Shown: positions 1 through 11,604 of the stretch, piece by piece
How positions within the stretch are numbered: the stretch's first letter is position 1
Layout: each line of letters starts with the position of its first letter
Source: Megaleporinus macrocephalus
Taxonomy: Eukaryota > Chordata > Actinopteri > Characiformes > Anostomidae
Length of the DNA: 64,000 nt
Reading direction: 5' to 3'
Assembly (NCBI GenBank): GCA_021613375.1
Contig: CM038705.1
Span: 5,435,864-5,499,863 of the forward strand
The notes under the pieces: model-generated
What the model saw: only the letters and a program-made list of their open reading frames with translations
Told to the model about the DNA's origin: nothing
Database searches by the model: none
Position numbers and translations under genes: made by a program

Positions 1-317
1 GAAGGTGTTATTTTCAGCTGGAATCAATTAGAAGGAGTGTCCACATACTTTCAGCTATGCTGTTAGAGTGGGAGCTTGTGTATGTGTTTCTCTGCTGCTC
101 GGTGTTGCTGGTCTTCGTTCCTCCACAGCATCTGTTTTCTGTTGTTTGGCGTTTCCCTCCAATTATGCGCCTCAGACGACTTATTTGTCATTTTGATTAC
201 GGCGGTCTCGCCTGTGGAGTGGCGGCACGCGGCAGGGAAACGTGGTGGGCAGCCTTTCAGACTAATACAACAGTAATGTGAATGGAGCTCAGCGGAGCAA
301 CAGTATATATATATATA
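1..317. other. Non-repetitive segment, no feature recognised
   Basis: The two short open frames here have no recognisable domain and overlap each other. A short AT run lies near 303-318. I see nothing to annotate as a gene. Confidence 0.5.
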
Positions 318-665
318 TTATTTAACCCTTTCCAAGCTTCTCCTTCTATAAACAACCCAGTATTATTATCAGTTCTCATCTAATACCTGCTTTGACTGCT
401 CAGTACTTCATTAAGCTAAATCAAGATTTGCTGCTGAAGGAACTGAACACATTCATACAATGTCTGGGGCGTCCAGGAGAAATCTGGAACCTAACTTTGT
501 TCTTCAAACTGGAGCTCAAGATCTGATCTACTTCTCTCACAATAATATATTCATGTTACTTTGTATTGTATGTATGATTATTTACATCTGTTCTAATCAG
601 ATCTGGTGTTATTACTGGTGCACACACACTTATTGATCAGATAAAGGCATTTAAACAGTCAGCTT
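318..665 (+). mobile_element. R1 dispersed repeat, copy 1 (partial)
   Basis: This stretch recurs in the window at 16079-16316 (minus), 20557-20660 (plus, short), 41202-41440 (minus, other end) and 42165-42664 (minus, longest copy). Shared landmarks are AATGTCTGGGGCGTCCAGGA and ATTTACATCTGTTCTAATCA. The left end of the family, visible only in the 41.2 and 42.2 kb copies, reads like ACTGTGCAGACGTTTGAGGC. That resembles the ACTGTGCAAAAGTYTTAGGC terminus of fish Tc1/mariner-type elements. The family is therefore probably a non-autonomous DNA transposon; this copy lacks that end. Confidence 0.7.
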
Positions 666-939
666 AGGGATCTCAGACCTTTACCCAGTACTGTATGTTC
701 TGAGAACCTTTATTTGGTTCCCAAACATGCAATAATGCTTCATATAAACAAACAAACAAGGCCGTCGCTGCAGCGTGCTGAAGCAATGTTGGAATCACAC
801 AATAGTCCAATTTGGTGCGGTCGGCGGAGAAACCAGTGAGAATCTGTAGGTAAACAAGTCTCGCCGCATATCAAAACAAATGAAAAGTCTTTAATTGTAC
901 ATTTCAGTGTTACATCAGACATAGCAGTGCTGCCGCTGG

Positions 940-1330
940 AGTGTTTAACCACTGTGTCCACTCACTGTCCACTCTATTAGACACTCCTACTACTTGCTGG
1001 TCCACCTTGTAGATGTAAAGTCAGAGACAGTAGCTTATCTGCTGCTGCACAGTTTGTGTTCCTCTAGTCCTTCATCAGTGGATACAGGACACCGCCCACT
1101 GTTGTCTGGATAGTTTTGGTTGGTGGACGATTCTCAGTCCAGCAGTGACACTGAGGTGTCTGATCCACTCACACCAGCACAACACACCCTACTAACACAC
1201 CACCACCACGTCAGTATTACTGCAGTGCTAAGAATAATCCACCTCTCTAATAGTGCCTGCTCAGTTGTGGTCCAGTGAGGGTCCTGACCATTGAGGACAG
1301 TGAATGTAGATACCAGGAGGTGGAGACTGT
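940..1330 (+). repeat. R2 dispersed fish repeat, longest copy
   Basis: The segment holds the phrases CACTCTATTAGACACTCCTA, AGTCCAGCAGTGACACTGAG and GTCCTGACCATTGA. I recognise these as parts of a very abundant teleost interspersed repeat. Fragments of the same family recur at 3404-3512 and 10730-10895. No open frame of note is present. The superfamily is not assigned. Confidence 0.65.
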
Positions 1331-1640
1331 GTGTCCTGAATTGATCTTGAGAGAGTCCGCCAATTGGACAGCCAATAGAAGTTCGTCCCACCATCTGGGC
1401 TCCAGGACAGAGAAGAGCCTTGTCGCTTGTCTTCCATGAATCTTGAGGGATGGTGGATCATGCCGAGCCGTGCTTGAAGCTCGAAGGTCTCGAGATGGAG
1501 ATAGACTTTTGACCATTGCCATAAGGTAAGGAGGAGCTGGAGGAGCTGGTCCAGTCTTGGAGAAAATCTGAGCGAGTGACACAATGATGAAATATTTATT
1601 AAATATTTTGTGTAAGATTGCTTTTCCAACACACTGCCCG
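1331..1640 (-). pseudogene. LINE retrotransposon 3' end of ORF2 (degenerate)
   Basis: Reading the minus strand, two overlapping frames share the segment. One frame gives RLFSVLEPRWWDELLLAVQ followed by LADSL. This matches the conserved tail of LINE ORF2 proteins of the CR1/L2/Rex type, which usually reads like 'aPrlWNeLPlevRlapSl' just before the stop. The reading shifts between frames, so the remnant is frameshifted and truncated. No reverse-transcriptase or endonuclease domain is left. It abuts the R2 repeat directly, so this may be one composite insertion. Confidence 0.55.
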
Positions 1641-2644
1641 GTCAGTGCTTAGTAACACCCTGCTTCAACAAGCATCACAGCCTGTAAATGCTTTTTGTAG
1701 GCGCTCGGGGGTCTTTAAGGGTCTCCCAGTGGTCTAATGATGAACGCTGACGAACGAAAACCACAGTGAAAATCTATTAAACTGTCACATCTACCACCCA
1801 CAATGCTCTGCTGTGCTATGGAGTATCACACACCAGGACGAATGGTACTAAAGTAATACTCTAAAAGTAGCGCTGCAGCTGCGAGAGTATTGTCGCTAAC
1901 AAGTACTGAAGTAGCGACCTCCAAGCCGCTAATGTGATCCACTCCTATCGCCGTGTTGGTTCCCACCAGCCGCCCTCCGTGTTGGAGATATGGACAGGTT
2001 CCTGGTTCACTCCCAGCGGACTGACCTCACCTTCCATAGCCGAGGAGTCCAAGAGCGCTGAGGTTAGCATTAGCGCATCCATGCGTGCTTCCTGTGCTGT
2101 CTGCTAGCTCGGTCCAGCTTCTCTGATCAACGCCAGACTGGGCAGGAAAACAGAAGACCATTACAAATGCGTTCTCCACGCACAACACGCCATAATATCC
2201 CACCGATGTGCAGCTATACGCGAAGGCGCCGGCCGAAAGCGAAGGCGACGTAGCGGCTGATGGAACGGTTTGGCTGAGACGTTTAGCACTATTAGCACAC
2301 TGGCTGCGGGAGAACAGTCTTCCAGTAAACGCCGTTTAGAGCTGGACGGGGCGAAGAGGCCGAGCGCCAGTTGTGTTTTTGATGGTGCACGGCTGTATTT
2401 GGTTGGGAATGTGCTCTATAAATATAAGGAACGTTTTCTATGAGGCCTGTAGATTCATATGCTATGATAAACGCACTTGGCTCTTTGTATCAGCGCTATG
2501 TATAAACTCTAATAACTAAAATCAGATTACAGTAATGAACCATAACTCATGTCACGATTCTCTGTAATGCTGTTTGCATACATTTGTTTCTATAGTATGT
2601 ATATATATATATATATTATATATATATATCGTTGCTGTGCAATG
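1641..2644. other. Intergenic, no feature recognised
   Basis: This segment includes a GC-rich patch around 2210-2350 with several CpG dinucleotides and an AT-dinucleotide stretch around 2598-2630. There is no coding frame or repeat that I can match elsewhere in the window. Confidence 0.45.
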
Positions 2645-2863
2645 AAAATCTCCAAAATTGCAACTTAACAGGAGAGACCAAATCCTACTTTACTTTCAAT
2701 GTAAGTAAATGGAACCAGAATTTTTCCAAGCTGTTTTGGAGCACTACTATTGGTCCATTAGTCATACAATTTTACACAGTAAACGGCCATTGGCGTGTTC
2801 AGATGATGTAGAAAAACGTAAAATCGACAAAAACTTACATACATGTTTTTCATTGGACAGTGA

Positions 2864-2949
<86 letters not shown>

Positions 2950-2962
2950 GGGATTCTTCAAT
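2645..2962 (+). mobile_element. R3 dispersed repeat, copy 1
   Basis: Landmarks are CAGGAGAG followed by TACTTTCAATGTAAGTMAATGGAACCAG and a TTGGAGCA...CTATTGGTCCATT block. The family recurs at 16930-17090 (minus), 28946-29100, 31936-32020, 40985-41195 and, on the minus strand, at 40235-40440 and three times in 43790-44640. The conserved core suggests a non-autonomous transposon, but I saw no clear terminal inverted repeat. In this copy the GACGATATA end has grown into an (AT)n tract. Confidence 0.65.
2866..2947. repeat. (AT)n microsatellite, about 41 repeats
   Basis: An uninterrupted alternating AT tract. It begins at the GATATA seen at the corresponding place in the 29.09 kb R3 copy. The predicted tyrosine/isoleucine-rich peptides on both strands are artefacts of it. 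Confidence 0.97.
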
Positions 2963-4287
2963 TGCGGGCTCTTTTGCCATCTTGACTTTTGTCATTTTTG
3001 GTTTTATAAAGCAATGCAATTCACTTGAATTTCATTGTAAAATCACACTGTTAGACTTAATTATATTTAATTTCTAAATAATTTAAAAGATACTGATGGA
3101 GAAATTGAAAACCTGTCATTACCATTAACAAATGTCACTACCATCTCAACAGGTTATGTGTTGGTAATGACGTGTTGCAGTAATGACAGTTTTCACTTTT
3201 TTAAGAAAAAAGCTTGCTAGGCCATGGATTTGCTAAAGCTAGTTAAGTTATTGGGCCCAGAAGTTTTAAAGTCTGGGTTGGAGACAATGCCAAAGTAGCA
3301 AAATATTGATGTTTAAATTATTATGTTATTATGTATTATGCATGTTTGGACTGGCGACCGGTCCATGGTGTTCGCCCCATAACGCTGGGACAGTGATACC
3401 CCACCCAAATAGTAGCTGCTCTGTGGTGGTCCTGTAGGGGTCCTGATCATTAAAGAGCAGAGTAACAAAGCATATAGAGAATCAGATGAACTACAGTCCC
3501 ATGAGGTGCACTCCTACAGGCTCCTACAGTCGCCACATTAAGAGTCGCCTCTATTGCAAAAGCAAGCCGAGGCAGCAGGAGGCACATAACACAGGCCTGA
3601 TTCTGAGGGAGTGACTGGGTTTTGTTTTTTAATATTGTGGCTGAATGTCTTCAGCTGTAAGTATTACGGTATTAATCACACGCCAGCTCAAAGGATCCGG
3701 AGCCTTTTTCATCTCGGGATGACCGCGAGGAAGACGTTATATACACACACTGCATCCCCGTATATACTTTAAACTCCCATTTGGCAGGAGACTCCTCTAT
3801 TGTTTTGCAACGCGCTCTAATAAAGGCAGAGAAAAGAAAATGTGTTCTTCATTGGAGTCGCGTTGACATGTTTCTGGCTCCGGCGCCCGAGTCGGTCCTC
3901 CGCTATACGTCGAGGCAGCGTCAGGAACTAAGCCCTTCTGATGTATAGGCTTTGTCTATATGAGCCCATTTTTCAGGGCTTGGTTATGGAGTGGATCTCG
4001 CCCGTTATGTGTGATATTCTATAATATTTAAGATTTAAATTGCGCACCTGCTGCTGTAAAGCTGCCAATGGAGCCCAATAATGAAAAGCATGTTACAGTG
4101 TGAGTGCACGTCTGGAGTTTCTCAGCAGAGCCATGTCGGGGTGGGAGCAGTTGTTAAAGAAACTTGGCCAGCGCAGGTACCTTATTTTGTCTGATATTAA
4201 TAATGTGTGGTTTTTTAAAGTTAATGGGACGTTACAATAAAAAAAAAATCAATTTTCAGACAAATTAAGCTTTTATTTGTATTTTAT
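2963..4287. other. Intergenic, contains one R2 fragment
   Basis: Apart from the R2 fragment at 3404-3512, I see no coding frame or matchable repeat. A patch near 3690-3960 is somewhat richer in CpG. Confidence 0.45.
3404..3512 (+). repeat. R2 repeat fragment
   Basis: It shares CTCTGTGGTGGTCCTGTRGG, GGTCCTGATCA and GAGAATCAGATGAACTACAG with 10795-10880. This is the downstream half of the R2 family. Confidence 0.65.
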
Positions 4288-4460
4288 ACGTTCACCGTGG
4301 CAAGAAAAAGTATGTGAACTCTTTGAAATGACCTGGTTTTCTGCTTTAATTGGTCCAAAAATGTAATCTGATCTACATCTCAGTCCCAAGTATGGACAAA
4401 CTCAATGTGGTTAACCTCATACCATGCTAAACAGTTACAGAGGTGTCAAGAAACAATTTT
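4288..4460 (+). mobile_element. Tc1/mariner-like terminal fragment
   Basis: It opens with GTGGCAAGAAAAAGTATGTG and continues with AATTGGTCC...AATCTGATCT. I recognise this pattern as one end of a widespread fish Tc1/mariner-type repeat. The opposite end was not found, so it is probably a solo fragment. Confidence 0.45.
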
Positions 4461-4483
4461 TTTTTTACACCTTTATCTATATA

Positions 4484-4957
4484 TAGTCTCGTTACTCCTA
4501 TTTCATTTACAGCTTGTTTTTATTCATGTACATTTACATTCCAGTAAAGATTATTAATAACATGCCTTTGAAGTTTGACTTCATTACAATACTTATAGTT
4601 AACTAGTGATCATATCTTTAGCTCCATGAATCACATGTTAATGTTCAGTAGTAACAGATATGCTTCTTTAATATATTTACTTTGTACTAAACTACATTCA
4701 TGTTCAATGGGTGTATATGAGCTGAAACAGGAAGCCTAGCGCATCCCAAATTTATCAACATTAACATTTTAATATAACATTATAGTCATTATGGCTTTTA
4801 GAAGAATGGGGTTTTTGGGGAGGTGGGCTAGTGCACTATAGACCCCTGTGGTGCGGCCTAAGCTTTTATCCTGAATGGCTTTTTTTTTACCTTGCATTAC
4901 TTTTACTTTTATACTTTAAATAGTTCTAAAAGCAGTACTATTACACGTTTACTGTGT
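4484..4957 (+). repeat. Dispersed duplicate, copy 1 (partner 21655-22098)
   Basis: It is nearly identical to 21655-22098 across about 440 bases, including the shared phrases GAAACAGGAAGCCTAGCGCA and GGGTTTTTGGGGAGGTGGGC. This copy has a short extra segment near 4858-4895 that is missing in the partner. The partner lies inside a hAT-like miniature element, so this copy is probably an internal fragment of the same family. Confidence 0.85.
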
Positions 4958-4962
4958 AGAAA

Positions 4963-5935
4963 ACAACAGGATCACAAAGAAATGTACTATCACATGTGAT
5001 AAACGTATTATGATGTTTGGAAAAATGTGTGACTGCATGCAGAAAATGATGTCCGTGTGATTATGACATGTGATAAATGTAATATGGTGTTTGGGGAAAA
5101 AATGTGTTATCACATGTGAGGAAAACATGAGCACAAAAAATGATGATCACATGTGATAAACATTATGGTTTTTGGAAAAACTGTAAAATGCATGTTGAAA
5201 ATGATGATCATGTATGGAAAAAGTGTTATCACATATGAGAAAAAACATGGGCACATAAAAAACATTGATGATCACATGTGATAAACGTATTTTGAAGTTT
5301 GGAAAAAATGTGTTACCACATGTAGAAATAAATAATCATGTGTGGAAACATTATGACATGTAAGAAAACAACAGGATCACATAGAAATGTATTATTTTTA
5401 TGGGCTCATTTATTTATGAGCCCATAAAAATATACGATCACATGTGATAAACATGTGATTTTTAAAAAAACAACAACTGTGTGAGGGCATGTAGAAAATG
5501 ACAATCATGTGTGGGAGAATGTGTTATCACGTGAGAAAAGACACAATCACATAAAAATATACAATCACATGATAAACATGTGATTTTTTGGAAAAACTGT
5601 TTGAGGGCATGTAGAAAATGACAATCATGTGTGGGAAAATGTGTTATCTCTTATGAGAAAATACATGATCACATAAAACATATGATCACATGTAATAAAC
5701 ATGTGAGTTTGGGAAAAACTATGTGAGGGCACGTAGAAAATGACAATCACATGTGGAAAAAAATTGTTATCACGTGAGAAAAGACATGATTACATAAAAA
5801 TATATGATCACATGTGACAAATATGTGATTTTTGGAAAAACTGTGTGACGGCATGTAGAAAAAAATGATCATGTATGGAACAATGTGTTATCACAAGTAA
5901 AAAGTGTGATTGCTTATGCAAAACATTTACAGTGA
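4963..5935. repeat. Palindromic CACATGTG-rich tandem array, unit about 118-122 bp
   Basis: The array has degenerate units in which ATCACATGTGATAAAC, AAAACTGTGTGAGGGCATG and GACAATCATGTGTGG recur. The landmark GTGAGGGCATG is at about 5483, 5601, 5723 and 5845, so the later units are 118-122 bp. The core is self-complementary and contains CACATG and CACGTG hexamers, which are E-box-type sites. Earlier units (4963-5400) are more diverged. No open frame of interest. Confidence 0.8.
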
Positions 5936-6790
5936 AAGACGTGATTCACAAGTGTTTGCGTTTGGTGATGTGGTTTTGAGTCATGTGATTTTTCTGTTTA
6001 CAGCTGATATATACATATATATATATGAATTAATTAATTTAAGGATTTTGACTTTGTTGCTGCAATACATCCAGATTTCAAACACAACACTGACTCAGTG
6101 AAGATGAACTGAAACTACAGACATTTCCAGTTCTCAGAAATCACAGCTTCTCGGAAGACCTAGAAGATCCTGGGCTTTCCCGGCCGGCCGCCGGTCTTAC
6201 TAATAGAGCTTATTTACGACAATCTAACGGTAATAATTCACGCCTGTTTGGCGTTTGCGGTCCTGTGAGAACGGAGAGCTACCTCAGTGGACATCTGTGC
6301 GCGATGGCTTTGGTTCAAAATGAAGCTGAGTAATCACTCCGCTGTCGGTCTGTTATTGAGCGGTAATGATGATAACGCTGCTCTCCGTCTTCTCCGTCTC
6401 CCTCTCCTCCCGGGCTTCGCAGTAAACACAGGGGGAAACAAATTAGAGGCCGTTCTCCTCCGGACTAAACAACCAGCTGCAACTTTCACAGAGCGCTGAG
6501 GCCTTCGAGTTCTGACGGCGGGCTTTAAAAGCTCAGCCAGCAGCGCTCAGATCAATAAAGTCAGCACTCTGATCAGCTCACGTTCAGAAAGTCTTCTTCT
6601 GGCTGTCCTCCAGGAGGACACACCCTCTCTCGCTCCCCCGCCAGGACAGCAGGTGCTAAACATTTCACGGTTGTGAAGAACCCGAGTTCATCACTGTCTT
6701 CAGCTTCCAGCTGCCTTTCAAAGTCAGCAGTGTGGGGAGGGGGTCGCTGCTAAGCTGCTGAAGGCTAAATGGGCGGAGCTAAACGAATCT
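5936..6790. other. Intergenic, non-repetitive, candidate for conservation test
   Basis: A short AT stretch lies at 6007-6027. From about 6120 to 6790 the sequence is balanced in composition and non-repetitive, unlike its flanks. Open frames are short and have no recognisable domain. Confidence 0.4.
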
Positions 6791-8835
6791 GTTCCTTCTT
6801 TCCTCTGTACCTCGATTCCTTAGTTTCTCAGTAACGAAGTCTCTTTATTTCTCACTTGCACAGTTTCTTGGTTCCTCGGTTCCCCAATCCTTCTTTACAT
6901 CAGTGTCCTAGTGTCTCAATTGCTCACTTTCTCAGTTCGTCAGGTCCTCAGTATCTCGGTTCCTTAGTTCCTTGGTTCCTCAGTTTCTCAGTATTTCAGT
7001 TCCTTAGTTACTTGGTTCCTTGGCTTCCTTGGTTTCTCAGTTCCTCTGTATCTCTTAAGTCCTTGGTTCCTCAATATCACAGGTCCTTAGTTCCTTGGTT
7101 TGTGAGTTCCTTAGTATCTCAGTTCTTTAGTTCCTTGGTTTTTCAATACCTCAATATCTCAGTTCCTTGATTCATCAGTTCTTTAGTATCTCAGTTCTTT
7201 AGTTCCTTGGTTCCTCAGATCCTTAGTATCTCAGTTCCCTAGTATCTCAGTTCCTTAGTTCCTTGGTTCCGCAGTATCTCTCTTACTTAAGTCCTTGGTT
7301 CCTCAATATCTCGGGTCCTTAGTTCCTTGGTTTGTCAGTTCCTCAGTATCTCAGTTCTTAGTTCCTTGGTTTCTCAGTTCCTCAGTATCTCAGTTTCTTG
7401 GTTTCTCAGTTCTTTAGTATCTCAGTCCCTTAGTTTCTTGGTTCTTCAGTATCTGTGTTACTTGGGTCTTTGGTTTCTTGGTTCCTCAGTATCTCTCTTA
7501 CTTAGGTCCTTGGTTCCTCAATATCTCGGGTCCTTAGTTCCTTGGTTTGTCAGTTCCTCAGTATCTCAGTTCTTTAGTTCCTTGGTTTCTCAGTTCCTCA
7601 GTATCTCAGTTTCTTGATTTCTCAGTTCTTTAGTATCTCAGTCCCTTAGTTTCTTAGTTCTTCAGTTCTTCAGTATCTGTGTTACTTGGGTCTTTGGTTT
7701 CTTGGTTCCTCAGTATCTCTCTTACTTAGGTCCTTGGTTCCTCAATATCTCGGGTCCTTAGTTCCTTGGTTTGTCAGTTCCTCAGTATCTCAGTTCTTTA
7801 GTTCCTTGGTTTCTCAGTTCATCAGTATCTCAGTTTCTTGATTTCTCAGTTCTTTAGTATCTCAGTCCCTTCGTTTCTTGGTTCTTCAGTTCTTCAGTAT
7901 CTGTGTTACTTGGGTCTTTGGTTTCTTGGTTCCTCAGTATCTCTCTTACTTAGGTCCTTGGTTCCTCAATATCTCAGGTCCTTAGTTCCTTGGTTTGTCA
8001 GTTCCTCAGTATCTCAGTTCTTTAGTTCCTTGGTTTCTCAGTTCCTCAGTATCTCAGTTTCTTGGTTTCTCAGTTCCTTAGTATCTCAGTCCCTTAGTGT
8101 CTTGGTTCTTCAGTTCTTCAGTATCTGTGTTACTTGGGTCTTTGGTTTCTTGGTTCCACAGTTCTTCAATATCTCAGGTTCTTAGTTCCTTGGTTCCTCA
8201 GTATCTCAGTTCTTTAATTCCTTGGTTTCTCAGCCCCTTAATATCTCAGTTCCTTAGTTACCTGGTTCCTCAGTACCACAGTATCTCAGTTCATTAGTTC
8301 ATTGGTTCCTCCATTCCACAGTTTCTCTGTTCCTTGGTTTCCTTAGTTCATCAGTTTCTCTGTATCTCGGTTCCTCAGTATCTTAGTTCCTTGGTTCTCA
8401 TTTTATTAGTTCCTTGGATCCTCCGTTCCTAAGTATCTCAGTTTCTTGGTTCTTTGGTTCATCAGTTCCTCAGAATTTGAATTCCTCAGTTCCTTGGTAC
8501 CTCAGTATCTCAGTTCCTCAGTATTTTGGTTCCTTGTTCCCTTGGTTTCCTTGGTTCCTCAGTTCTTCAGTTCTTTGGCTTCCTTGGTTTCTCAGTTCCT
8601 CTGTATCTCTTAAGTCCTTGGTTCCTCAATATAACAGGTCCTTAGTTCCTTGGTTTGTGAGTTCCTTAGTATCTCAGTTCTTTAGTTCCTTGGTTTCTCA
8701 ATACCTCAGTATCTCAGTTCCTTGGTTCATCAGTTCTTTAGTATCTCAGTTCCTTAGTTCCTCGGTTCCTCAGATCCTTAGTATCTCAGTTCCTTAGTAT
8801 CTCAGTTCCTTAGTTCCTTGGTTCCTCAGTATCTG
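6791..8835. repeat. 2-kb minisatellite of TCAGTTCCTTGG-type units with 224-bp higher-order period
   Basis: The basic units are 11-13-mers such as CTCAGTTCCTTGG and CAGTATCTCAGTT. In the middle a higher-order unit repeats exactly every 224 bases: CAGTATCTGTGTTACTTGGG starts at 7447, 7671, 7895 and 8119, with the last part of this copy diverging. A second relationship links 7026-7260 to 8578-8816. Several stop-free frames rich in L, S, V and F run through here; they change frame and have no start context or domain, so they are not genes. Confidence 0.9.
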
Positions 8836-9149
8836 CGGCTCCTCTTAGTCACTGAAAGCACGTGAGGGTAATTGACTAACGTAGCAGTTAAAGGGCTCCT
8901 CGGCTGGAGGGTAATTAGCTGGATGGTGGCTGAGAGGGAGAAGGGCACCTCGCTGCTGTTTATCCCGCACGAAGACCAATTTAGGATTAGTCAGTTCCTG
9001 TGAGCCGGCCCGCTAATTCATCCCCACTGCTCGGAGCTAGAGCTGGACACGGGCCAGCAAACCACAACAGCAGGAGCTAGTTCTCTTACGTGTTTAAGAA
9101 AGACCTGTAGTACGTATATGCAGTACGTCTGTTGCAGGCCTGAGCCTGG
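8836..9149. other. Non-repetitive segment between arrays
   Basis: It contains several TAATTG/TAATTA-like words around 8865-8915. It is not repeated elsewhere in the window and has no coding frame. Confidence 0.4.
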
Positions 9150-9189
9150 ATCACCATCATCATCACCATCATCATCATCATCATCATCC
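9150..9189. repeat. (CAT)n microsatellite
   Basis: An imperfect then perfect ATC/CAT trinucleotide run. Confidence 0.9.
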
Positions 9190-9351
9190 AGCCACGTTAC
9201 TCTAACACTTATTACATCATCACCTGATTACAGTCATTTGAGCTGATCACTGTTATAATCATAAGGTTACATCATAATGAACTGGGCTGGGTTCAAGCAC
9301 GCGCAGGTCAGTACGACAACAACGATAACAAACATTCTGATTTCTGACTGC

Positions 9352-9418
<67 letters not shown>
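9352..9418. repeat. (ATT)n microsatellite
   Basis: About 22 perfect ATT repeats. It is followed by AGTCTCAAATGTTTATTAG, which has a near-copy after the second ATT tract at 10427. Confidence 0.95.
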
Positions 9419-9424
9419 GTCTCA

Positions 9425-9935
9425 AATGTTTATTAGTTTTTACTTTTATTTTCTTTTTCATTCTGGATTTTTTCTTTTCCTTTATTTTATTATTAAGTAT
9501 TTTTTTAGTATTTAGTTTAGTGTTTGTTTAATTGTAGTGTATATTTTAGTTGTTAGTATAATGTAGTATTTTATTTTAGTATTTTTAGTATTTAGTTTAG
9601 TATCTGTTTAGTTGTAGTTTTTATTGTAGTTGTTAGTATTATTTAATGTTTTTTAGTATTCGTAGTATTTAGTTTAGTATTTGTTTTTTGTAGTTTATAT
9701 TTTAGTTGTTAGTATTATTTAGTATTTTTTGTATTTGTTTAGTATTTGTTTAGTTGTAGTTTAAATTTTAGTTGTTAGTATTGTTTTTTTTGTATTTTAG
9801 TGTAGTTTAGTATTTGTTTAGTTGTAGTTTATATTTTAGTTGTTACTATTATTTAGTATTTTTTTAGTATATTTAGTATTTAGTTTAGTATTTGATTAGT
9901 TGTAGTTTATATTTTAGTTGTTAGTATTATGATGA
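9425..9935. repeat. TTTAGT-rich minisatellite, unit about 66-81 bp
   Basis: The unit contains TTTAGTTGTAGTTTATATTT and TAGTTGTTAGTATTATTTAG. TGTTAGTAT-type landmarks recur at about 9550, 9631, 9707, 9773, 9841 and 9919. A shorter stretch of the same unit follows the second ATT tract. Confidence 0.8.
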
Positions 9936-10425
9936 ATTGTGATAGCAGGTCTTTGGTAAGTGTAGAGTAAACTGAACATAACTATACAACAGCACATTTT
10001 TAACCCTTCAACGCCAAGTGACTCATATTTGATACACAAGTTGTCTAGATTGTAAATTGTCACTGTTATCATTGTTTTCCTAATAAACCTGAGGTTCACC
10101 TGAACTTTGCTCAAACCCACACTGTGTTCTAAATGTTAGTGGAGAACCAAAGACTGTACTAGATAGTAGTAGTAGAATGTGTAAAACAGTATACAGTATA
10201 GAACAATGCTAGAACAAAGTTAGAAATTGCTAAACATTTAAACTAATCTCAGAGTATAAAGGGTTAACACATTGTGTTCTGAATGATTTCATTTGTTCAA
10301 AACTGCAAACAATTCCAGATGTAGCAAATATAATACAACACAAAACTCATACACGCAAAGTGTTATTTAATTTAATCAATTATTATAATAATTATTATTT
10401 ATACATTAATCAATCTATCTATCTA

Positions 10426-10426
<1 letters not shown>
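9936..10426. other. Unique spacer with one half of a local duplication
   Basis: Bases 10085-10166 (ACCTGAACTTTGCTCAAACC... ACCAAAGACTGTA) are repeated almost exactly at 10637-10718. Together with the two ATT tracts this shows that the block starting at 9352 was duplicated in tandem and the second copy later shortened. No gene is seen. Confidence 0.6.
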
Positions 10427-10466
<40 letters not shown>

Positions 10467-10720
10467 GTCTGAAATGTTCATTAGTTTTTACTTTTTTTAG
10501 TTTTTCATTGTGCATTTGTTATTTAAATATTTTTTGTATTATTTAGTATTTTTAGTATTTAGTTTAGTATTTGTTTAGTTGTAGTTAAAATTTTAGGTGT
10601 TAGTATTAAAACGTATTAGAAAGTATTAATAATAGAGAAACCTAATATTTACCTGAACTTTGCTCAAACCCACACTGTGTTCTAAATGTTAGTGGAGAAC
10701 CAAAGACTGTAGTGTGTGAA
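10427..10720. repeat. Second, shortened copy of the ATT/TTTAGT block
   Basis: It has an ATT tract (10427-10465), the AGTCTGAAATGTTCATTAG junction, a short stretch of the TTTAGT unit (about 10540-10610) and the ACCTGAACTTTGCTCAAACC segment, in the same order as 9352-10166. Confidence 0.75.
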
Positions 10721-10729
10721 AAACTGTAC

Positions 10730-10895
10730 ACTACTGTGTCTGATCCATTCACACCAGTGCAACACACACTAACACACATAACCCAAATAATGTCTACTCT
10801 GTGGTGGTCCTGTGGGGGTCCTGATCAATAAAGAACAGGGTAATAAAATATACAGAGAATCAGATGAACTACAGTCTGTAAGTGAAGAACTATAT
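10730..10895 (+). repeat. R2 repeat fragment
   Basis: It contains TCTGATCCATTCACACCAG, CTCTGTGGTGGTCCTGTGGG and GAGAATCAGATGAACTACAG in the order seen in the R2 family. Confidence 0.7.
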
Positions 10896-11604
10896 ATGCA
10901 GGATTATGAAAGTAGAAGCAGCTCCTGCTCATGTCACGTGGTTGCACCTTCTCAGAAGCATGTCATATCACCTCTAATAAGGGAACCACTAGAGCTCTGG
11001 GGAACCCCCCAAAAACCCACCACACCAAGACTTCCAGCCCTAATACTTGAGTTATGATATGTTCCAGAGCAAGATGGGTCTAGGCGATGATGGAGAGCGA
11101 GAATATGATGGCTTGTTTGCAGAGAGAAGGCTATAAGTCTGGGATGGGGATTTGACACACGGAGCTGGAGCTCAGCCCAAACATCATTAGACGTATAGAA
11201 GCTCAGCAGGAGACGTACGGCATCCATACAGCTGTGATAAGTCAGGAGCGCTGTGAATATGGAGTGATGTAAAGAAGTACAGCGCACCGAGGGAAGGGGG
11301 TTAGACAGCCGAGGCCCAACTTTTCCAGGAATTTTGCTGGTATCATGACAGCAACATGACATGAAGGTAAACGACTGCAGGGCTTTGGGGAGTCTCCTGT
11401 GAGGGATGGTGCTCCTCTGACGTTCTTCACACAGCCAGGTGGGAAATTCTGGGTTTTATGTACAAAAGGTGGAGTCGCAAACAATCAGTTAACCTACACT
11501 ACCAATATACTGGTAATTCATTTGAACAGTATTGTACTGTAAAAACTAGAGAGGGAAAGTTTGTGAACGAACTTAGAAGTTGGCTTGAAATCAACTGCTG
11601 ATAG
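10896..11604. other. Intergenic, no gene recognised
   Basis: Minus-strand frames of 80-136 residues overlap here in different frames and show no domain. The composition is non-repetitive. I cannot exclude an exon but see no splice-site and coding-bias combination that supports one. Confidence 0.4.

Noticed and set aside
6856..8797. Five leucine/serine-rich frames as membrane proteins
   Set aside because: They come from the TCAGTTCCTTGG minisatellite, end and restart in different frames, and lack any coding signal.
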